This document shows, in pieces, positions 23,083 through 35,700 of a stretch of DNA of 64,000 nucleotides; the first letter of the stretch is position 1; every line of letters begins with the position of its first letter. The stretch lies in assembly GCA_023213395.1 (NCBI GenBank), contig CM041465.1, forward strand, positions 250,425,741-250,489,740, written 5' to 3'. The DNA comes from Cycas panzhihuaensis. Its lineage: Eukaryota; Cycadophyta. The notes under the pieces are model-generated. The model worked only from the letters and a program-made list of their open reading frames with translations, had not been told where the DNA came from and made no database searches. A program made the position numbers and the translations under genes.

Positions 23083-23394
23083 TCAAAATGGATAATGGTC
23101 TGTAATCACAACGATTGGTGGGAAAATTGTTTTTAAGGATAACATATGTGCATGGTTCTTGTGTGCATTTTGAACAGAGCACGGTAGAATTAATCTCCCA
23201 ACTTCTATGGGTCGCTGAGGGAGACAGATGACACCATTGTTAGGACGGAATGGAAAGCCACTGGACCACGATGCATTCGATATAACTCTACCAGTATTTA
23301 TCTCTTCAAGTGCATTAAGCAAGGTCCTTCTAGTATAGGTTTGGAAGCGTTCCTTGTCAGAGCTTGCAGTTGAAGCCAGCGTAAAGGCCATCAC
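23083..23394 (-). CDS. Unrecognised 103-codon open frame
   Basis: An ATG-started frame of more even composition than its surroundings. The product starts MMAFTLASTASSDKERFQTY and has an N-terminal half of balanced composition, then turns less protein-like near its C-terminus, so a real exon could end near 23,160. No domain is recognised; the Ala/Ser/Thr-rich start could be a transit peptide but this is weak. The hairpin at 22.9 kb lies downstream. It could be a first exon, a captured gene fragment or chance. Confidence 0.25.
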   Translation of the reverse strand: MMAFTLASTASSDKERFQTYTRRTLLNALEEINTGRVISNASWSSGFPFRPNNGVICLPQRPIEVGRLILPCSVQNAHKNHAHMLSLKTIFPPIVVITDHYPF

Positions 23395-23399
23395 ACTTC

Positions 23400-25350
23400 G
23401 ATTTGAAGAACCAGTACAGAAATTAATTAATTACAGAAGAGCAAAAGTTACAGAAACAGCACGCAGAAGCAATGTCAGAGTGGTGAAACAGAGGTTCGTG
23501 CTGACACAGTAAGCTTGAAGTTATTGTTTGTCAAAAAATTATGATGGAAATTAGAAATCTAATCCCTACACTGAGCCTTCAGCAACAAAGCAAGACTTGA
23601 TTAACTGGCAAAAGAAGGATAAAATGGCTCTACCTCTAGAAATTTATAGGCAAAATTTGAATATGCTTGCTTATTAATGCATGATTATGTATAAAAAGTA
23701 GCACAATATGTTCACGAGGATTATGGGTAGAACACATTGATATGACACTAGGTTGTCATTAACAGGTAGTAGACATCCAACAGTAATGGAAAAGATTTGG
23801 CAGCACAAATACACGGGAGGTATTGAGTGTCTGCAACGATGGTGATGGAAAGGACTTGATAACTAGAGAAAGTGCAGGTGTTGTTGGTTTTGCTGCATGA
23901 GATTTTGTTAGGAGCCGACGGTCATCCCAGAGATAACCGGGGAAATTTTTTAAAATGTTTATAACCTCCTAAATTGTCAATTGATACTGATTCATTGCAT
24001 TCTGTTGATAACTGTATGAGCCACCACGAAGTGATTATGGGGCAAAGATATTAACGAGGTAACTCGGCAATATGTCCTTGATCTGGTGGAATTAATTTAT
24101 GGAAGCATTCTTAGGGATAGGCCTGCAAACTCTGCTGACGATGATTATCAAATTGAGCCATGAGATTAATGCTGGGGAAGTTATATTGTGAATACAGATG
24201 GAAATCTCTATGAAATAATCATTCCTACAAATACATCGTAGATATTTTGAACGTGAAAATTGTTCATCACTAAAATAGAGGGAGAATTACAATATTTGAA
24301 GTCTCCATTTTGTAGGAATATTGCCCATTTCTCAATTTAACCATTTTATTTTTTTTGTTGGGTGTGGAGGCTTGGTGGGGGCAGGGACGGGCAGTGGTGG
24401 TGTTTAGGGGGGGGAAACAAGAGAGAAGATGGCACAGATTTTTTTTTTGGCAATGAAAAATGCTCCCAGACACTTGAAAATGGCGTATACACTAAGCTGA
24501 GTTGATGTTAATGACCAGGGAATCCCTTTAAATGTTGTTAGATATCCCAAGAGACACAATGTGTATATTATGTCCAATTGGATTATCATTTTGTCATATA
24601 TTAATGTTCACGAGACAATAATGAGGAAAACATATGGCAATTTTGATTGCCAGGCATTTATATGTGATGATAGAATGGATTGTGGGGGTGAGATAAGTGG
24701 AGTATTATACATAGAGTATTGCTTTGGTATGTTTTGAGGGATGGGTCAAAGGAAGTCAATGCAATAGTATGAATTGTTGTCCACCTTTAGAATTTTGGGT
24801 GATAGTTCCGTCTTTTTATTTCTTTATTGACATATCATAAGTTTTGGGTGAGAGTTCAATTTTTTAATTTCTTTATTGTCATATCATAAGCTTTGCAGTC
24901 CATAAACTATCAAGAATAAGAACCTGGCAAATGTCATGGTTGGGTGTATGATGTTGGCTTGCTTAGAAACTTATGTCAAAGGAAAGTTACTTATTCAATG
25001 ATTATATGAATATGCCAGTAAGCCCACTAACAAGAGCCATGTTGACAACTTGATGAAATATTAGGTTGTCGATGCATCAAGCTTCACTTTCCATCAGTTG
25101 CACGCTTGGCCTCTCTAAGTTAATTATGTGGACTCTTAATTTAGAATGCAATGTTCTTTAATTATTTGCATTTAATGTATGAGTGTAATCAAATCATTAT
25201 AACTATCACGTTTAAATGATTAATAGATAGGTGGATTGGGTAGAGGGATTTATTTAAAAAAGAATGTTCAAAACCCATGAAGTTAATTTTATTCCATTAT
25301 TTGTCTTATTTATTATGTTGATATTAGTAAAGGAGGACATAAAGTTTCTC
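23400..25350. other. Mostly non-coding; one exon-like scrap
   Basis: Nothing clear. A plus-strand open segment near 24,040-24,160 (reading DINEVTRQYVLDLVELIYGS and ending in a stop after a D/E-rich tail) looks exon-like but is unrecognised and too short to call. The G-rich run near 24,360-24,420 and T run at 24,441-24,450 show no element structure. Confidence 0.3.
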
Positions 25351-25357
25351 CAAAATT

Positions 25358-25559
25358 TTATACTGTTCTGCAGGTCAGGCCTTCTTTAAGGCACGTCGGT
25401 AAGTACTACCTTCTATATGTAAAGAATGTTCCAGGTTTGACCCCCAAGGGGATTTATAGGGGTGAACGGAATGAAAGGGTGACAAACCCCAACAAACCGA
25501 AAACTGATTCCCTCCTCAAGGCTCAACACCGTAAAAAAAAAAAAAATTATACTGTTATG
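25358..25559 (+). mobile_element. tRNA-derived SINE with poly(A) tail and TSDs
   Basis: The body is 25,371-25,546 (176 bp), ending in an A14 tail (25,533-25,546). It is flanked by 13-bp direct repeats TTATACTGTTCTG (25,358-25,370) and TTATACTGTTATG (25,547-25,559), one mismatch. An A-box-like AGGCACGTCGG lies near 25,389 and a B-box-like GGTTTGACCCC at 25,433-25,443 (consensus GGTTCGANNCC), spaced as in pol III promoters. The start CAGGTCAGGCC resembles plant tRNA-derived SINE heads. Full-length by these criteria. Confidence 0.8.
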
Positions 25560-27100
25560 GTCAATCTATGATCACGTAGGCTTGGTTAGCAAATCCTTTT
25601 TAATAATAACCATTTAGCGATCAATGATTCACAGGTCCAATGGTTACAGAAATTGGATGCAAGGCACAAAAACTGGCAGGGCTTGTAATGACTTGTATTA
25701 AAGATAACAGAATCAAACAATTTAACGTAATGCAAATTTATAAATAAAACAAAAGTTATGATAATCAAAGCAACCAATTAGCATACATATATTTCATGTA
25801 CAACAATGAAATAAAGAAAATGCCAAAATGTGCAAATACCTCAGTTAGCCTTCCTATTTAACTTAAAACTGGACATATAACATAGACAAAGACTCCGTGG
25901 AGGGTGGAGAACTTTTTTTCAGTTCTGAAAATAAATGTAACAATGCAAAAATGTTAGGAAATAATTCCGCATTTTAATAACTAGTAATCTATATGGGTCT
26001 GAAAGCTAGAAAGAAAGCATATCATGAAAAACAAGAAAGAAAATAGGAATACAAAAAAGATTCATAAATAATACAATGAAAACAAAAGATGGTTCCCTAC
26101 TCAATCCTCCTCTTGAAAACAAGAATGATTCTGCAAGAAGCAAACGCAATTATCAAACATTCAACATACAAGATAAAAAGAACCTTATGTTCATCACCCA
26201 AGGATGTACTTTCCATCCCCTATGGTGATTTTTCAATTAGAAACCTGTACAATGCACTACATTACCCAAGAAAAATGACTGCCCAATTTGAAATATAAAT
26301 GGTTCTTCATAAGCACTTGACACAATTTCATGGGCCTAGAGTAAATCAAATAAAGTGAAATCACAAACCCAACTATTGGAGGGAATTATTAGTGAGGCTA
26401 ATTTATAAATTTGCTTAGAGCGGCATCTCTGTTCCATTGTCTTACATAGCAAGCATATTGTAGGAGTTATGTGGCATTAGCATGTAATGTAAATTTCAAG
26501 CAAGAAACCCACTAACCAACATTTGGTCACATCATTCAAGACCTATTACCAAAAGATCTAGAAATTCTACTTTCCAAACTTGTAGATAACCTGAAGAAAC
26601 TTTCTAAAGATGCAGGAGGAACATACACCTCTGAGTATCCTTTCAGCATTCTGCAAACTAGTCACACGAGATGTGGTGGAGCAGGGTGCAAATATCATTA
26701 AGTATATACCATCCAAAAAGAGCACTTAAACCATCAATGTAACCTTACTTTGCCTCTTCCCCCATGTGACATTTGAAAACTCCAATTGAGATAATTCATT
26801 GGACTATGGATCAGCAGAAGCTGAAATTAAGCAACAAGTGTTGTGGATGCAGATACACAAATTTATACATGCAAATTATAGGGATGTGAAGAACAGAACA
26901 ACGAAAACCTATAGAACAAGTTGATGGAAGCTCATAGACATCATTCAAATAGTTTTGTTGAACCATCAGTACAATATTCTTTTGCCCCATCTCCAGAAAG
27001 ATGTTCCCAACATAATTTTGCTTCGGAAGATTCATACTACTATTAATTCAGCACATAATGCTGATATTAGGCATTCAATAGTGGGTTCAAATATACACCT
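25560..27100. other. Non-coding stretch; may include helicase 3' flank
   Basis: No supported gene. The part just below 27,167 would be the 3' untranslated region and downstream flank of the minus-strand helicase exon. Confidence 0.4.
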
Positions 27101-27166
27101 CCTTTTATGAACTTCCAGAAGAATTGTAAATACCACAATGAAATTCTATGATGCAAATGCTGCAAC

Positions 27167-27409
27167 TTATCTAACATGCCTCCTTTTTTTGAACCATTTG
27201 TTATGCATTTGACGCTTCTCCCTTTTCTTTGTTTGCTTATTAAATGATTGCCCAACTAAAGAAGGCTGATCTTTTAGGGCAAAACTCTTAGCTACATGAC
27301 CCAAATGAAGTTTTTTCACCTGAAAAATCCTTTTAAGATCACCTCGGTGGGCAGCATATGCACGTACAAAAGAACAGAATGCATCCTTTGCAAGCTGTTT
27401 CATGCTTCC
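27167..27409 (-). CDS. Terminal exon of a DEAD-box ATP-dependent RNA helicase (RH17/Dbp7/DDX31-like)
   Basis: The minus-strand frame encodes 80 residues ending in a stop. It contains [20 protein letters not shown] and then [20 protein letters not shown], closely resembling the C-terminal (DUF4217-type) region of plant RH17 and its yeast/animal relatives Dbp7/DDX31, nucleolar helicases of large-ribosomal-subunit biogenesis. The tail is Lys/Arg-rich, as is usual there. A 3' splice acceptor TTTTGGTACAG ends at 27,410, placing GGAAGCATG at the exon start in phase 0; the open frame upstream of it has no ATG. Helicase motifs I-VI would be on upstream exons at higher coordinates; none was found in the window, so this is either the last exon after a very long intron or an isolated fragment. 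Confidence 0.75.
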   Translation of the reverse strand, partial: GSMKQLAKDAFCSFVRAYAAHRGDLKRIFQVKKLHLGHVAKSFALKDQPSLVGQSFNKQTKKREKRQMHNKWFKKRRHVR

Positions 27410-27728
27410 CTGTACCAAAATATGAGCAAAAGGTACATAACTACAGAGACTGCAAATTAGAATGAACTGCTAATTCCTCAATCCTAAAAGCTTAAGCTTG
27501 ATGTAGTAAAATCATGACAAACAAAATCGATGGCATAAATAGACAAAAATGTGAATGAAAACCAAGCTTTCAAATTCTCAGTACAATCCAATTTTTTCTT
27601 GTTTCCAATTCATTATTCTTGTGCCCTTTATGAAAAAGCTTTAAAGCAGACCCAATAATCAGCTCTTCACATCTGTTGGAGGATAATGCTTATCCTCCAC
27701 ACGCTATGATATTTTGAACCATGCAGCA

Positions 27729-27880
27729 AGCAGCAAGATAATTAGCCATAAATTGAACAACATTGAGCCATAAAGTAATTTTCTAAAAGCCTGAAAATTG
27801 GAACAAGCAACAAGGTGATTAGCCATAAATGGGAAAATCTGGCCGTAAAGGAACTCTCTCAAAGCCTTCAGGCACTCCAA
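27729..27880. repeat. Diverged 77-bp tandem duplication in the putative intron
   Basis: ATTAGCCATA occurs at 27,741 and 27,818, and both copies share 'caagcarcaag..' before and 'gtaa..a..t.tcaaa.gcctt' after. It lies upstream of the helicase exon's acceptor. A plus-strand open frame here (27,815-28,177) has no recognisable product. Confidence 0.45.
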
Positions 27881-27899
27881 GCAGTGAGTATTATTAGTG

Positions 27900-28689
27900 A
27901 ACACAAACACTTGCTCCAGAAATATGAGTTCCTAAACAATGGCTGGGTATTGATGATCTGTCACGCAGAGGAGGGGGGAGGCATGGAAGATGATCAGCTC
28001 TTGAAAGCCCCCATCCAGGAAAGTGTTACAAGTGGAACTGCATATCAGAGAGAATGTTTTCATCATTTACACTACCTTAAAAGAAAATGGGCAAAATTAA
28101 TTCATCATCTAAGGCCATATTTTTCAAAGCTCTTCTACCATACAGGCTTAGAATCTTTCTTTAGGAAAAAGTTATGACAAAAGACACAACGACATAGCAG
28201 TGCCAAGAGGTCACCTTTATCAGTTACAGGGATAAGCAGCTTCCAACAAGTTCACATCACCCCATTTTCTCTACAATCATGGTGAAGGGTCGGGAGATAT
28301 GTTTGCCATCATAACTTGGATTTCTGGAATAATCCAAGTATGGTAGTTGGACAGGGAAAGAGAGAGCAGTTTAGCACAGACTGTTCCTAGGATTTAGCTT
28401 CTCTGTCCCACTCATCTCACTGGCTTGAGATCTGACTGGCTTGTTGCTAGTTCCAACAAAAACTCCTATTAGTAGAAATAGTGTGCACTTCATCACTGAG
28501 GATCAGCAATATAGAGCTCGAGTCTTGGCTAATTTCGTTAGTATTGCTTCAAATAATCACTATGAAGTGGTAGGGCGGCCAGCATATGGAATGGTACATT
28601 GACATTGCAATGGATAAGGTGCTAGCAAGGAAACTAATCCCCCCAAAGAATTACAAAATACGAACCCAAATCTAAACTGATCATTTAGA
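27900..28689. other. Putative intron or intergenic sequence
   Basis: Examined on the minus strand for further helicase exons (motif V/VI region or the segment before the terminal exon). None was found. Confidence 0.4.
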
Positions 28690-30218
28690 GCCATTCATAG
28701 ATGGGGCAAGCATATGCTTTATTAACAAAGAGGCTTGGTAGCCCCAAAGGGCTGACAAGGATCACTATAGCCTGTACTCCTCCCTCCTATCCCCAGGAAC
28801 TGCCCTCCTGTCTCCAACCATGACTCTGATTTTATGTCATAAAGAATTCATTGAAGATAACAACTTCTCAAGTAACCCTCAATTACATGGCATTAATTAA
28901 TCATGCTTCACATTCACTTTATAAGTTATATTATAATTTACATCAATTTGAGACTTTAGATTTTACGCAAATATGTAGCCTAACACGTTTTCCTCCATTC
29001 TAAACTTCAGCATCCCTACTCAAAGCATTGCCTGAAACTGGAACTAGGGGCTCAATTACCTCGTCCTGAAGTTTAATAATAGAATGGCTAAAATAAAAAT
29101 CTGTAATCCAAAGTTTTGCTTGCTCTTCTACTTAGTCTTTCAATCCAATATTATCTCATCGATGCCATTATGTCTTTTGATCCAAATACCTCATGAACTT
29201 CTATTCTCGATCTCTTGGCTCTCTTGGGATCTCCCTATCCAACGCTTGGCCTATTGGTTTAGGGTTTAGACTCATATTTAACACATCATTACTCCTGGGC
29301 CCAAAATTGGTATATAACATCTCCTAGGATTTGAATAAGAGCCACTAATTAGCATTAAAATATTTGGAGAAGAATGTCTTAACTTGAGATAGAAATATTT
29401 TCCATCAATTGACGGAATAACTAATGGAGGTAAAAAAGACACATATATCAACGCGTGGTTTAAATGCTTTTATTTCAATTACGCCTTCACTCCCGGATCT
29501 CCATCACCATACGTCCCTGTGAAAATTCTTGAAGGTCTCAAATTAAAAATAAAAATTAAATTAAATTAAAATGTAACTTTATAAAACCATTCCTTTTTTC
29601 TTCCAAAATCGAATCAATGATCCGTCTGGCCAATTAAATTTGTGTCTCCCGCACCAAGCTAATCCGATCAAATTACGAGAGCAATTGATAGAAGCGTCAA
29701 ACTTTTTTCCCATGCCCTACTGGTAAATTCAAATATTTGTACGTTTGCACTAATGTCTTTATGGCTATGCTTCTGTCACCACCTGCCATATCGTTGGAAC
29801 GCTTCATAGGAGGCTGTTAAAGGTTCATTGTAAGCAACGATGCCAATAGGTTAGCAGTTAAAAGTAATAACAATAAAAATACAGCAAACAAATAATCACT
29901 AAATCCACGCATACATAAACCATGATACGAATTGGACAAACGTGTGCTTCATTAACAATAGAGAAAGTGCGATAATGTGGCCCTGCAACGCTGAAGGAGC
30001 TGCCAAGGATAGCTTCAGTCCGTATTCCTTTTTCTCTATACCCAGGAACTGTCTCCGATGCTAATCATGATTCTCTGTAGTTTAGTTGAAGGTGACGACT
30101 CCTTACCTCACCGTCATTTGCGTTGCAATAATTACTGAAGCTCTACATTGCCATTTTATGAATTATAAGTTGCATATCAATTTTAGAGACTTTACGCAAA
30201 TATGAACAAGTCAAGCCT
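28690..30218. repeat. Pair of diverged direct repeats, about 290 bp each
   Basis: Segments at about 28,690-28,985 and 29,920-30,218 share, in the same order, 'gctt.attaaca', 'gctg.caagga', 'ccaggaactg', 'ttgaag.t.ac', 'aattataagtt/ataagttata' and 'tttacgcaaatatg'. About 930 bp of unrelated sequence separates them. They could be old LTRs or two copies of an unknown repeat. No primer-binding site or TSD was recognised, and no coding region lies between. Confidence 0.5.
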
Positions 30219-33083
30219 AATAGATACTTATTTTTTATATTACTTATAATGGAAAAACTTAATGGTTGTGAAAGTATAAATAAAACTATGCTTTATTCAT
30301 CTAGAGAAGAATTAAATAGATTTTGAGAATTATGAAAGTTTTCCATGATAAAGATATCATTTAAAGACAATGCAAATGATATAAACATTGCTCAAAAGAA
30401 AATATTTAATTGCCAACTTAGTTTAGTGAAATATGTCCATGTAAAAATATTTGGAGTAATTATATTAGAATATTATAAAAGAATATTTTAATGACAAAAT
30501 GATGCAAGGATAAACAAATTTTAAAGATGAGGCATGGTAAACATTTAAAAATGAAAAATGAAATAATAAAATTTCTTTTGAAAAACATAATTGGTATAGA
30601 TAAATTTATCAATTAGGAATGAAAAATATTAATACAAAAACATGGACAAAATAAAAACAATGCCATATTCAAAAGCTAGAACAAAAAATGCTAGCCAAAG
30701 AATTATCACAAAAAAACAAATACATGGATAAAATTGACCTTTGTAAGTATGGTATGCAAGGGAAAAAGATATTGCTAAGAGGTTCCTTAAATTTACTATA
30801 ATAAATCAATATGGACATTTCATAAGACAAAATCCCTAAAGATTTGTGGTAATAGTTGGAATAATATAAAGAGAATCAATCAATAATTGAAAAATATGCT
30901 TGGATCACAGATAACAACAAACAATTATAGGAAAACAAGAAAATCCCACTTATGAAATGTTCATATAAAACAAGCACTCAAAGTTTGATGTGTACTTATG
31001 ATTCACTTGTCTTATTAGAAGTGGAATAAAGAAACATTAACAATGTAAGTGTTTGTATCTAGAGAGATACTTGAAAATAGAATGCAAGAACAATGAAAGT
31101 AAATAAATATATAAGCGTGGCGAGGAAACACAACCCAAGAGAATTACAAGATTACATGTAAATAGAACAAGACTTCCATTGGAGATGAGCCATGAACAAG
31201 GAATAATACATGGAGAGAAAATTACATATAGCATGTATCTTCCTATGATCATATGAAAACCCATGATAAATTTTTAGGATGAATTGTCTAGATTTGACAT
31301 CAACATGCCTAGTGATAAAAATATTCACAAAAGTGAACAAAGGGGGGTATGCATAAAAATATTTATGCAAAATGATTAAATAAAATCCCTATTGAATGAG
31401 GATCATCTAAAGTCCATTATCCTATAGTGGTTAAAATCTCAAAACAAAACAATAAAAGTTTGGTGAAATTTAGTAATAGTTGATATACATATTAATATGG
31501 TCAATTAATCCCTTGTTAGATTAAACATTGTTAATTTGTTAATAATTGAGTTGTTCTTTAAAATCTAGAGTATGAAATTACAACAAAATTCTTCAAAGCC
31601 CTAAAATTAATTGGAAGGCATATAAAAAAAATAGTGAATTGAATAATTGAAGATATGCTTAGATCTCTAGTTGTTACCAAATATAAATCTTGGGAAAAAA
31701 AACCTTCCACATTAAGAGTTTTCATGAAACAATAACATTTACTCAACTATTGAGTTAACACTATTTAAAACCATGAATGGCTATAATCCAATAATTCTAT
31801 TGGAATCAAAACCTAACATTATATTGACAAAACTAAAACATCATTAGAAGTGTTATGAATATGCAACATGAGTGCATCAGTGCTAGAAGAATATGAGGAG
31901 GACACAATCTAAGGATAAGTATATGGGGGCTAGATCCTCAATAAACCTTAAGGTTGAAGACAATTAGTAATTAAAAGTAAACTCAAGCAACTATGCAAAA
32001 TTATCCATGAGAGATTACAAACCTTTTTGAGTATTAAAAAAGGTAAGTCATGTTGGATTCTATATTGATTTCCTAAAGGTGGTATTATTAAGAATTAATA
32101 ACAACTAAACAACATATGTTGATGTTCAATATCCTAGTTGAAATACTTTACATAAAAACCAAGAAGTTGAGGAAATAAAGCAATACTCGGTCAAATGTTC
32201 CAACAAATCAACTCAAAAACAACATGGAAATCACCTATATTCATAAGAGAAGCCAATCTCATTAAGGGTAATGATCTTCTTAAGGCAGGAAGAGATATCA
32301 CAGAAGAGAAATTAGCCCTCAATTTAACTCCCAAAAGTCAAAGATTATACCATATATTAGAAGACGGAATTTAAAATCACTACTAATGACATTAGAGAGA
32401 CAATGGTCAAGGTTAAGAGCCTTAAGGTTAAGACACAAAGAGGTGATGAACAACTATTAAAGGGAGAGTTAACCATTGAGAATATGCACAAGTTGACTTC
32501 TCATTTGTCATTAAAAAAAGGCAAACTTCACAGTTAAGACACCTCTCAAATCTCCTCTTATACAAGCATCTAGTATGTGAGGTAAAGGTAGGATAGTGTC
32601 ATTGGTGGAAGAAGAGACTAGAGAAAGGATTTATGAGAAGTGGAAGTAGAGTTAAGCCATTGCATCAATACTTCATTAGATCTCCATCACCAACTTTCCA
32701 TCAATGGAAGGAGTATCTAAAGTCTATACAAGAAAGGTCAAGGTATTTTATTTGCACAATGTTATATTCTAAATTTAATGGATACATAAATAACAAAAGA
32801 AAATTCACTTTTGAAATCTATTATTAGTAAAATGAAGAATATCACTTTTATATCTATGGCCAAGTGGACTCCATGTGGCCTTCCATGAGTATGTATGGGT
32901 ATGTTTCAGTGATATGATTAAAAACAAATTCGTATGGACCTGAAAAATATCCATGTGGGCCCTGCCAAAAACAAACCATATGGTTGCTAAGAAAGAAACA
33001 ATTTAGGACATAATTGATCCCATAATGAGTAGAACAAACTAGCATGCCCTAATTTGTATGGATTTTAAAGTGTATAAGTCATA
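30219..33083. other. AT-rich non-coding stretch
   Basis: No supported gene. A segment at about 32,355-32,560 is a diverged copy of 59,680-59,915 on the other side of the TE nest. The right end (33,079-33,083, TCATA) is the left target-site duplication of the copia element. Confidence 0.45.
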
Positions 33084-33236
33084 TGTTAGAGTATAATGTT
33101 TAATGTGTGTGTGGTTAAGTAAAGTGGGTCTTAGGATTAATAGTCATAGTCCTAAGTCTTAGAGTCAAAGAGTTATTATAATATTGTGTGAGAAGATAGA
33201 AGCTTATTGGTCAAGTTAGTGGTATAATGTCATTGG
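33084..33236 (+). repeat. Copia 5' LTR, left part
   Basis: This matches the first 153 bp of the 3' LTR at 58,404 (TGTTAGAGTATAATG...) and is cut by gypsy copy A, whose TSD ATTGG is 33,232-33,236. The right part resumes after 43,709. Confidence 0.9.
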
Positions 33237-34063
33237 TGTTGGGAGTCAAAAGTGATCCAATGGCTATGTGAGGACCAAAGGTAGGTCAGATAACCCGAGT
33301 TGTGTAGGTACGGACCGTACGGAGGTGCATGCGAGGCAAAAGCAGCGGAAAAACCGGCGTGCAGGTGCGTATGGCGGTGCGTACAGGCAGTGCGTATGAG
33401 ATACGTACCAGCGAAGCAGGAACCGAGCAGGCGGTGCACGACTCAAGGGGACGGTGAAGACCGTTAAGGTGCGGATGTCGTCACGGACGTACGGACACAA
33501 AGGATGGATTAATTAAGTGCTAAACAATTGATTAAGTGAAAGGGTATGCATGGTGAAGGGAATGCGGTTATGACGGTTATAACCCTTCAGCCAAAAAGGT
33601 ACCAACATGAGTACTTAAGGAGGTACGCATGATTCACCAGGATAGGGTGAGAGTCGGATATCACGGGTACGCAAAGGTGCAGGAGCCAGTACGCATGACA
33701 ACCATTTGGAACATCACTGTATGATAAGTACCATCTGGGTACGCATATGTAATAGAAAGATTGTATGCTGCTGGAATGTTCAAGAATGCATTCCAGCCTC
33801 TGTGTAAATAAACTGTTGACTTAATAAAAGGAAGAGTTATGTGGAAATTGGTGTATTCTTGGTGTTGTGATGATGATTTGTTGAGTATGTATTGATTTCT
33901 GTACTGTTGTGTACCATTCTGTGAATTATATGTGAAATATATGTGGAATGTATGTGAATGACCATGTTGACAGTATCTTGAACTAAACTATAGCGCTGTG
34001 TAACCTTGACAAGTGTGGGATATCTCATAAGTGTAATAAAATAAACCCCAGCGAAAGTCAACA
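33237..34063 (+). repeat. Gypsy copy A 5' LTR (827 bp)
   Basis: The first ~450 bp (U3) are rich in GTACG/GTGCG/CGTACC words and unusually CpG-dense for the window. AATAAA at 33,823-33,828 is the likely polyadenylation signal. It ends AAAGTCAACA. It differs from the copy A 3' LTR by many substitutions and short indels; near 33,760-33,790 it reads 'tgctgctggaatgttc' where the other three LTRs read 'tctttctttggaatgctc'. Confidence 0.9.
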
Positions 34064-34064
34064 T

Positions 34065-34079
34065 TGGTTCCGTTGCCTA
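34065..34079 (+). promoter_or_regulatory. Primer-binding site, gypsy copy A
   Basis: TGGTTCCGTTGCCTA begins one base after the 5' LTR; TGG complements the CCA end of a tRNA, as in minus-strand priming. I do not assign the tRNA. The matching position in copy B reads TAGTTCCTTTGCCTA, which is decayed. Confidence 0.55.
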
Positions 34080-34204
34080 CGTCCGCTAAGGAGGGACAAG
34101 GGCCTAGGAGTTTCAAAGAAAAGTATGTGTAAAGGGCAGAGGACCCTGGCTGCCGTCGTGATGGTAGGCTGTAACTAAGCCATCGGCAGCCAGGGGACCT
34201 TCCA

Positions 34205-35700
34205 ATGCCACCTAAGAGGCCTTCAAGGTCGAAAGAGCCCCAGAAGGATACTTCACCCAAGGAAAAGGAAACCAGCAGACAAAGGGCACTAAGATGGTCA
34301 AAAGAATCAAACCTCAGAAGGGCGAGGAGGTTAAGTTCGCAAAACAACGAAACTAAGGGACAGTCCGTTGAAGGATCTGAGGCAAGTGAAGCCCAGACAC
34401 ATTAGGAAGAGGAAACTCATGGCGAACACATGGTATTGACACCAGCCCCAATCAAAGATGATTTGTTTAGCCCGGAGATTGAAGGCAAACCAAAAGTGGA
34501 TGAAAAACATCAAGAGATCTTAGCAGAGGGAAGTATACCAGTGGAGGACAGCCCGAAGGACCTAGGTGACAGCGATAAGAAGGCGGAGGAAGGTCCCTCG
34601 GCATATTGGGAGAATAAGCTAACAAGACAACTTTTTGAAGATTCGATAGAAAGGGGTTCTGATCAATCTTATATTACGGTAACACCATTGACCATACAAG
34701 TTCCAGGTGTAGTGGAACCCATATATATTAAAACTCCATTCGAGAATCCGCTGTTTGGAAAAGATAGTACAGCGGTAGGCACTCCTAGTGCATCCCCAAA
34801 GGAGGGAGGAAAGGAAAAATCACCATCAGGTGGGGAACAGTTACAATCTCCCAAAATGGACGACTATAGAGACTTTGGGAAACTAATCTTTAATGATACT
34901 TCAGAGGCAGCAGAGCATGTATATCTATTTCAGAGCCTTATTGATGTAAAAAAGATTACAGACGAAGATGAAATCAAAGCACGATTCGCCTGTACGTTAA
35001 GAGGAGTACCCTTGGCGTGGTATAAGGAAACAAATAAGAATGAGCCATGGGTGAAACTTAAGAAAGCATTCGAAGAGAGATTTCAAAATTTCGATAATGA
35101 AGCTGTGGAAATCGCACTACGAGAGATCAGACAGAGGCTGGGGGAATCCGTCCTAACTTACATTAGCCGAATGAAAATTATTGCAGCGAGCATGATCAAT
35201 GAGATGATAACAGATCATAATATGAAGAATTACTTTGTAAGAGGGCTGGATGAGAAGTTGCGAGCCATGATGCATGCTCATCCATTGAAATCATTCAAGA
35301 ATGCTCAAGATCTAGCATTAAACTTTGAAATGGAAATGGACGCACAAGCAGGAGAACAAGACTCCTTGCTGCTGATGTTACAGGACGAGATTAGAGAGTT
35401 GAAGCAAAACCAGTACAACCGACCATTCTGCCAGGTAGGGGTAGTAGAAGAGGAATCGGAGTTGGAGGCATTGAGAAAAGAGGTGGCTAGATTGAAAATT
35501 AAAAATAACCGTGAAGAAGAGGAAACACCCAAAAAGAAAGAGCACACTGGAAGGGTAACCAAGTGGTGCCACATTTGCGAAAACTCACATACCACGTGGA
35601 ATGTGATTTAAATTTAAAAAAGTCGTTGCACCAACAAGAGAAGTGGTGCCATATATGTGAAGTTGACACACATACAACTAAGGATTGTTTCTATAATCCC
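34205..35700 (+). pseudogene. Gypsy copy A gag
   Basis: The ATG at 34,205 opens a Lys/Arg/Ser-rich N-terminus (MPPKRPSRSKEPQKDTSPKE). An in-frame TAG at 34,403-34,405 interrupts it and the same frame resumes to 35,611. A Retrotrans_gag-type core lies at about 34,870-35,330 (LRGVPLAWYKETNKNEPWVK, then 'FEERF' and a helical stretch), followed by a coiled-coil-like 'EEESELEALRKEVARLK'. The first CCHC knuckle is damaged: CHICENSH lost one residue and then the frame. The second, CHICEVDTHTTKDC (CX2CX4HX4C), survives in another frame at about 35,647-35,688. Gag would form the particle and bind RNA; the intact-knuckle version is in copy B. Confidence 0.85.

Noticed and set aside
25371-25546. tRNA gene
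   Set aside because: Box A/B-like motifs are present but no cloverleaf or acceptor stem; the poly(A) tail and TSDs identify a SINE.
33230-33500. Minus-strand open frames in the gypsy LTRs (also near 42,700-43,150, 47,435-47,665 and 57,016-57,234)
   Set aside because: They lie antisense in the CpG-rich U3, recur only because the LTR recurs, and differ in frame between copies; shadows, not genes.
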